The notes under the pieces: model-generated
The model's input: only the letters and a program-made list of their open reading frames with translations
Database searches by the model: none
Told to the model about the DNA's origin: nothing
Program-made: the position numbers and the translations under genes
DNA from: Spirochaetota bacterium
Lineage (GTDB): Bacteria; Spirochaetota; Spirochaetia; Treponematales; Breznakiellaceae
Assembly: GCA_023406985.1 (NCBI GenBank)
Contig: JAEXTK010000254.1
Span: 1 to 9,771, forward strand
Direction of reading: 5' to 3'
Length of the DNA: 9,771 nucleotides
In this document: positions 6,644 to 9,771 of the stretch, piece after piece
Layout: every line of letters starts with the position of its first letter
How positions within the stretch are numbered: the first letter of the stretch is position 1

Positions 6644-6649
6644 GTGAGG
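6644..6649 (+). promoter_or_regulatory. Ribosome binding site that sets the lgt start
   Basis: GTGAGG at 6644-6649 precedes ATG at 6656 by 6 nt. The GTG at 6644 is itself in frame with lgt and would add MRLS, but it has no ribosome site of its own, and GTGAGG reads better as the Shine-Dalgarno sequence for 6656. Confidence 0.65.
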
Positions 6650-6655
6650 TTATCG

Positions 6656-7705
6656 ATGCCGCTCGCCGCGCAATTTCCCTCGTGGCTCAAGCCCGAGATC
6701 ATTCCCGGCCTTCCCTTCCGGTGGTACGGGCTCATGTACTTGGTGGCCTTCGCCATCGCCTATCTGCTCTTCATCCGCCAGGTCAAGGAGCGCAAGCTCG
6801 CCTGGTCCGAGGACCTGATCTCGGGACTCTTCTTCTGGTGCATCCTCGGCCTTCTCCTCGGTGCCCGGATCTTCGCCACGATCGTCTACGACACCAGCGG
6901 GATCTACGTGGAAAAACCCTGGCTCGTGTTCTGGCCCTTCGAAGGGAAACGCTTCGTGGGCCTCCAAGGCATGAGCTACCACGGGGGGCTCCTCGGCGCG
7001 GTCGTCGCCGTCGTGGCCTATTGCCGCGTCAAGCGCGTCGACACCCTCGAGGTGGGCGATATGCTGGTCGCGGGCCTGCCCCTCGGCTACACCTTCGGCC
7101 GCCTCGGCAACTTCATCAACGGCGAACTCTACGGCCGCGTGACGGCCGGCCCGTTCGGGATGTACTTCCCGCACGCGGAGCGGTTCTCGGCCAAGGAAAC
7201 CTGGGTCCGCGAAATCGCCGAGAAAGTCGGCCTCGCGGTCCCCTCCCCCGACGCCCTCCTGAACCTGCCCCGCCATCCCTCCCAACTCTACGAGGCCCTC
7301 TTCGAAGGCGTCGTGCTCTGGGCGGCGCTCTGGGCCCTGCGCAACCGGAAGCCGTTCAGGGGATACCTCATCGGCCTGTACCTCATCGGCTACGGCCTGG
7401 TCCGCTTCGTCATCGAATACTTCCGCGAGCCGGACGCCGACCTCGGCTACCGCATCCAGCTCGTCCGCGACGGCGTACCGCCGGCCCTCTATTCATCGCC
7501 GTTCAACTTTTCCACGGGTCAGGTGCTCTGCGCCCTGATGGTCGCGGGCGGCCTCCTCTGGCTCGCGATCGCCGCGCGGCTGCCCCGGAGCGGAAGCGGC
7601 TCCGCCGAAGGCGGCGCCCGGCCGGACGGCCGCAGGACCGCGGACGCGGGAGCCAAGAAAGAGTCCAAGAACGCGCGGCGCAAACTGCGCAAGAAGCTCG
7701 GCTAA
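6656..7705 (+). CDS. lgt: Phosphatidylglycerol-prolipoprotein diacylglyceryl transferase
   Basis: Lgt is the inner-membrane enzyme that transfers diacylglycerol from phosphatidylglycerol to the lipobox cysteine of prolipoproteins, the first step of lipoprotein maturation. All main family motifs are present: FRWYGLMY (21-28), LLGARIF (67-73), GMSYHGGLLGA (105-115, H109), the Lgt signature FGRLGNFINGELYGR (147-161, R149, N152, E157), RHPSQLYEA (206-214) and YGLVRFVIEYFREPD (246-260, R250). Hydrophobic segments fit the seven-helix fold, the last at about 287-307. At 349 residues it is longer than E. coli Lgt (291). The extra length is a loop around 170-205 and a hydrophilic, strongly basic tail (310-349, ending ARRKLRKKLG), probably cytoplasmic. 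It follows fapA by 27 nt and is probably in the same transcript. Confidence 0.97.
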   Translation: MPLAAQFPSWLKPEIIPGLPFRWYGLMYLVAFAIAYLLFIRQVKERKLAWSEDLISGLFFWCILGLLLGARIFATIVYDTSGIYVEKPWLVFWPFEGKRFVGLQGMSYHGGLLGAVVAVVAYCRVKRVDTLEVGDMLVAGLPLGYTFGRLGNFINGELYGRVTAGPFGMYFPHAERFSAKETWVREIAEKVGLAVPSPDALLNLPRHPSQLYEALFEGVVLWAALWALRNRKPFRGYLIGLYLIGYGLVRFVIEYFREPDADLGYRIQLVRDGVPPALYSSPFNFSTGQVLCALMVAGGLLWLAIAARLPRSGSGSAEGGARPDGRRTADAGAKKESKNARRKLRKKLG

Positions 7706-7734
7706 AGCCCTTGCGCGACGATCGCGACGACCGC

Positions 7735-7893
7735 ATGTACGAGGTGAACGAACTCCTGGACAAGGCGCGGACCGAGTTCTACGCCCTCCTGGAATTCGAC
7801 GGCGACGCCGTCGGATCGATGGAGCGGGAACGGCGGCGGCGGGAAGTCCTCCACCTCGTCTCCGAACTCCGCTTCTTGGCGGAACGCCTGTAG
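7735..7893 (+). CDS. Small helical hypothetical protein
   Basis: A short open frame of 52 residues from ATG 7735, starting MYEVNELLDKARTEFYALLEF and ending in LHLVSELRFLAERL; I do not recognise it. It looks fully helical, with two amphipathic helices (about 1-20 and 28-52) separated by an acidic Gly/Asp turn and a basic run (ERERRRRE). There is no signal peptide and no Cys. An in-frame TTG at 7711, 5 nt after the lgt stop, would give 60 residues beginning with a charged DDRDDR stretch. Neither start has a clear ribosome site, so the start is uncertain and coupling to lgt is possible. Support comes from filling the lgt-thrB gap in a genome with little spacer, and from protein-like composition. 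It could still be non-coding. Confidence 0.55.
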   Translation: MYEVNELLDKARTEFYALLEFDGDAVGSMERERRRREVLHLVSELRFLAERL

Positions 7894-7905
7894 GGGAAAC
7901 GCTTT

Positions 7906-7936
7906 CGGAGAGGGCGCCTTGTACGCCCGTCCTCCG
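7906..7936 (+). other. GC-rich imperfect hairpin between the small ORF and thrB
   Basis: Outer stem CGGAG (7906-7910) pairs with CTCCG (7932-7936), and inner stem GGGCG (7912-7916) pairs with CGCCC (7924-7928). They are separated by a 1x3 internal loop and capped by a 7-base loop (CCTTGTA). That makes ten pairs, nine of them G-C. It begins 13 nt after the small ORF's stop and ends 18 nt before the thrB ATG. There is no U-tract, so it is not a standard intrinsic terminator. It could be a weak or Rho-assisted end, a processing site, or chance in GC-rich DNA. No Thr/Ile-rich leader peptide accompanies it, so a classical threonine attenuator is not supported. Confidence 0.4.
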
Positions 7937-7948
7937 GCGTGGTATGCC
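7919..7948 (+). promoter_or_regulatory. Weak candidate promoter for thrBC (extended -10)
   Basis: TGGTATGCC holds an extended -10 (TGn followed by TATGCC, 7943-7948, three of six), 6 nt before the thrB ATG at 7955. TTGTAC (7919-7924) lies 18 bp upstream as a poor -35. On its own it is weak. It is noted because its distance to the start codon is the same as in the two stronger promoters here, and because thrB lacks a ribosome site. It overlaps the hairpin. Confidence 0.3.
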
Positions 7949-7954
7949 GTACCC

Positions 7955-8917
7955 ATGCTCAAAAGGGTCCGCGCCTTCGCGCCAGCCACCTGCGCAAACG
8001 TTTCCAGCGGATTCGACGTCTTCGGTTTCGCGCTGACCGGGGTCGGGGACGAGGTCGAGCTTTGGATCTCGGACCCGCCGTCCGGCCGTCCCGCGGTTCG
8101 CTTGGACCTGGTGGAAGGGGACGGCGGGGCGCTGCCGCGGGACGGCCTCCGCAATACCGCGGTGGTCGCGGTCCGGGCCCTGCTCGATGCCTGCGTCGGC
8201 CGGGCCGGACAGGCGCCGTCCCTGGAGATGCGGCTCAAGAAGGGCCTCCCCCGCGGATCCGGCATGGGCTCCAGCGCCGCGAGCGCCGCGGCGGGCGTCA
8301 TCGCCGCGAACCGGCTGCTCGGCGATCCCTTCGCGGACGAGGAGCTCGTGCGCTTCGCGATGGAGGGAGAGCGGGCCGCCTGCGGCGCCGCCCACGCGGA
8401 CAACGTGGCGCCCGCCGTGCTCGGCGGGTTCGTGCTCGTCCGCAGCTATTCGCCGCTCGACCTGGTGCGCGTGGGCGTGCCCGAGGATCTGTGGGCCACG
8501 ATCGTCCATCCGGATCTCGTGCTCTCCACCGCGAAGTCCCGGGCCGCGCTGCCCATCGAGTATCCGCGCAGCGTGCTCGTCGATCAGATGGGCAACGCGG
8601 CCGCCCTCGCGGTCGCGCTTCTCCGGGGCGACTACGGCCTCATCGGCCGCGCGCTCCGGGACTCCGTGGCCGAACCGTACCGCGCCCCGCTCATTCCGGG
8701 TTTCGGCGAGGCCAAGGACGCCGCGCTGGAGGCGGGAGCGCTCGGAGCCGGCATCTCCGGCTCGGGGCCGTCCACCTTCGCCCTCGCCCGCGGGGAGGCG
8801 GGCGCGCGGAAGGCCGCGGAGGCCATGATCGCCGCCTTTTCCCGCCGCGGGATCGCATCGCAATCCTGGACCGCCGCCGTCGCCGCGGGAGGTCCCCGAA
8901 TACTCTTGGAGGAATGA
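7955..8917 (+). CDS. thrB: Homoserine kinase (GHMP family)
   Basis: ThrB phosphorylates L-homoserine with ATP to O-phosphohomoserine, the penultimate step of threonine synthesis in the cytoplasm. At 320 residues it has the usual length (about 300-320). GHMP motifs are in order: APATCANVSSGFDVFGFAL at 9-27 (motif 1), the ATP-binding glycine loop LPRGSGMGSSAAS at 98-110 (motif 2), HADNVAPAVLGGFVLV at 147-162, and GAGISGSGPSTFAL at 264-277 (motif 3). The usual ANLGPGFD of motif 1 reads ANVSSGFD here. ATG at 7955 gives the standard start MLKRVRAFAPA. An in-frame TTG at 7919 would add twelve atypical residues inside a hairpin and is unlikely. No convincing Shine-Dalgarno sequence precedes 7955. 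The stop overlaps an ATG of thrC, so the pair is translationally coupled. Confidence 0.96.
   Translation: MLKRVRAFAPATCANVSSGFDVFGFALTGVGDEVELWISDPPSGRPAVRLDLVEGDGGALPRDGLRNTAVVAVRALLDACVGRAGQAPSLEMRLKKGLPRGSGMGSSAASAAAGVIAANRLLGDPFADEELVRFAMEGERAACGAAHADNVAPAVLGGFVLVRSYSPLDLVRVGVPEDLWATIVHPDLVLSTAKSRAALPIEYPRSVLVDQMGNAAALAVALLRGDYGLIGRALRDSVAEPYRAPLIPGFGEAKDAALEAGALGAGISGSGPSTFALARGEAGARKAAEAMIAAFSRRGIASQSWTAAVAAGGPRILLEE
8908..8913 (+). promoter_or_regulatory. Ribosome binding site that sets the thrC start
   Basis: GGAGGA (8908-8913), inside the end of thrB, is a near-perfect Shine-Dalgarno sequence. It abuts the ATG at 8914, which is too close to use it, and lies 6 nt before the in-frame GTG at 8920. 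The GTG is therefore the better start. Confidence 0.7.
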
Positions 8918-8919
8918 CC

Positions 8920-9771
8920 GTGCGCTACTACAGCACCCGTGACCGCTCTACTTCCGTGGATTTCGCGGCCGCCGCCCTCGCCGGCCTGGCGCCGGACGGC
9001 GGGCTCTACGTCCCCGAAACCGTCCCCGCGCTCCCGCCCGCGGTCCGCACGTCCCTCGCCGCCATGGACTTCCACGACATCGCCTTCGAGACGACGGCCG
9101 CCTTCGCGACGCCCGATATCCCCGCGTCCGTACTCGCCGACTTGGTCCGGGACGCGTACCCCTTCGGCGCTCCCCTGGTGGCGGCCGCGGACCGGCTCGT
9201 CCTGGAGCTCTTCCACGGACCGACCGCGGCCTTCAAGGATTTCGGGGCCCGCTTCATGGCGCGCGCCTTCGCGTACCTGCGCCGCGGGGAGGACCGGCCG
9301 CTCCGCATCCTCGTGGCCACCTCCGGCGACACCGGCGGCGCCGTCGCCGACGGGTTCCACGGCGTGGAAGGGATCGAAGTTACCGTCCTCTACCCCAAAG
9401 GCCGCGTAAGCCCCCTCCAGGAACGCCAGATAGCCGGCCTCGGCGGCAACGTGTCCGCGCTCGCGGTGGAAGGCAGCTTCGACGACTGCCAGCGGCTCGT
9501 GAAGGCCGCCTTCGCGGATCGCGGCCTCCTCGCCCGCCACGCCCTCTCCTCGGCCAACTCCATCAACATCGCGCGCCTCATCCCCCAGGCCATCTACTAC
9601 GTCGCGGCCGCGGGCAAGGCGGCGGCCGGCCTCGTGGACGGCGACGGGGAAGCCACGCCGCGCCTCGGCGGAGCCCCGCGGTCGGCCCAGCGGACCGACG
9701 GCGGAGCGGTCGTCCTCTGCGTGCCGAGCGGTAACTTCGGGAACCTCACCGCCGGCCTATACGCCCAGGCG
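8920..9771 (+). CDS. thrC: Threonine synthase, N-terminal 284 residues (runs off right edge)
   Basis: ThrC is a PLP enzyme converting O-phosphohomoserine to threonine and phosphate, the last step of threonine synthesis. The frame is open to the window end with no stop; about 60-65% of a usual 430-500-residue protein is present. The start VRYYSTRDRS matches the family's M-x-Y-x-STR. The PLP lysine is K106 in HGPTAAFKDFGARF (99-112). SGDTG (135-139), YPKGRVSPLQERQ (158-170), SSANSINIARLIPQ and PSGNFGN (269-275) follow in the expected order. Between QAIYYVAAAGK and VVLCVPSGN lies an Ala/Gly/Arg-rich stretch (about 231-262) that seems longer than in common homologues. GTG at 8920 is favoured over ATG at 8914 by ribosome-site spacing; the two differ by two residues. 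It follows thrB directly and forms a thrBC operon. Confidence 0.96.
   Translation, partial: MRYYSTRDRSTSVDFAAAALAGLAPDGGLYVPETVPALPPAVRTSLAAMDFHDIAFETTAAFATPDIPASVLADLVRDAYPFGAPLVAAADRLVLELFHGPTAAFKDFGARFMARAFAYLRRGEDRPLRILVATSGDTGGAVADGFHGVEGIEVTVLYPKGRVSPLQERQIAGLGGNVSALAVEGSFDDCQRLVKAAFADRGLLARHALSSANSINIARLIPQAIYYVAAAGKAAAGLVDGDGEATPRLGGAPRSAQRTDGGAVVLCVPSGNFGNLTAGLYAQA

Noticed and set aside
6629..6655. Terminator or promoter between fapA and lgt
   Set aside because: The 27-nt gap has no inverted repeat or -10/-35 pair; it holds only the lgt ribosome site.
7706..7954. Threonine attenuator or leader peptide upstream of thrB
   Set aside because: The small ORF has one Thr and no Thr/Ile run, the hairpin lacks a U-tract, and no alternative antiterminator stem was seen.
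7493..8863. 456-codon minus-strand frame opposite lgt end, small ORF and thrB
   Set aside because: It runs antisense to two firmly identified genes, is Arg/Gly/Ala-rich throughout and has no recognisable domain.
1..9771. CRISPR, tRNA, rRNA, insertion sequence, phage, toxin-antitoxin or defence genes
   Set aside because: No spaced direct repeats, tRNA-like cloverleaf, transposase motif or terminal inverted repeats were seen; all long genes are housekeeping or cell-organisation families.

Overview
High-GC bacterial chromosomal DNA, densely coded, with two gene groups diverging from an 84-bp promoter region at 1862-1945. The leftward group (minus strand) is a CtpA-family periplasmic protease followed 15 nt later by the 5' part of rsmE, which runs off the left edge. 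The rightward group holds a small four-helix membrane protein, a MinD/ParA-like ATPase, a very large FapA/DUF342 protein, the lipoprotein acyl-transfer enzyme Lgt, a roughly 52-residue helical protein, homoserine kinase (thrB) and the first 284 codons of threonine synthase (thrC), which runs off the right edge. Nothing in the window is an RNA gene, CRISPR array, insertion sequence or phage gene, and no gap between genes exceeds about 85 bp.

The content suggests a diderm bacterium: an exported C-terminal processing protease, lipoprotein maturation, and a MinD-like/FapA pair. A FapA homologue beside a MinD/FlhG-like ATPase and lgt would fit a GC-rich member of the Spirochaetota. This is an inference from family knowledge, not something the sequence proves; other flagellated diderms remain possible.

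The rightward genes are tightly packed. The membrane protein and the ATPase share one base (TGATG), 19 nt separate the ATPase from FapA, and 27 nt separate FapA from lgt. This suggests one transcript, with the membrane protein, ATPase and FapA as a plausible polar, envelope-associated or flagellum-linked module. The thr pair (thrB stop overlapping an ATG of thrC) is a separate metabolic unit, preceded by a GC-rich imperfect hairpin and a weak candidate promoter.

The most noteworthy points are: (i) both divergent promoters have their -10 box only 6-7 nt from the start codon, predicting leaderless mRNAs in both directions; (ii) the FapA homologue is built from serial copies of its N-terminal module; (iii) the MinD-like ATPase has a helical insertion of about 50 residues and a C-terminal coiled coil in place of an evident membrane-targeting helix; (iv) the left edge is a near-pure C tract that reads as twelve glycines in rsmE and may be a sequencing or assembly artefact.
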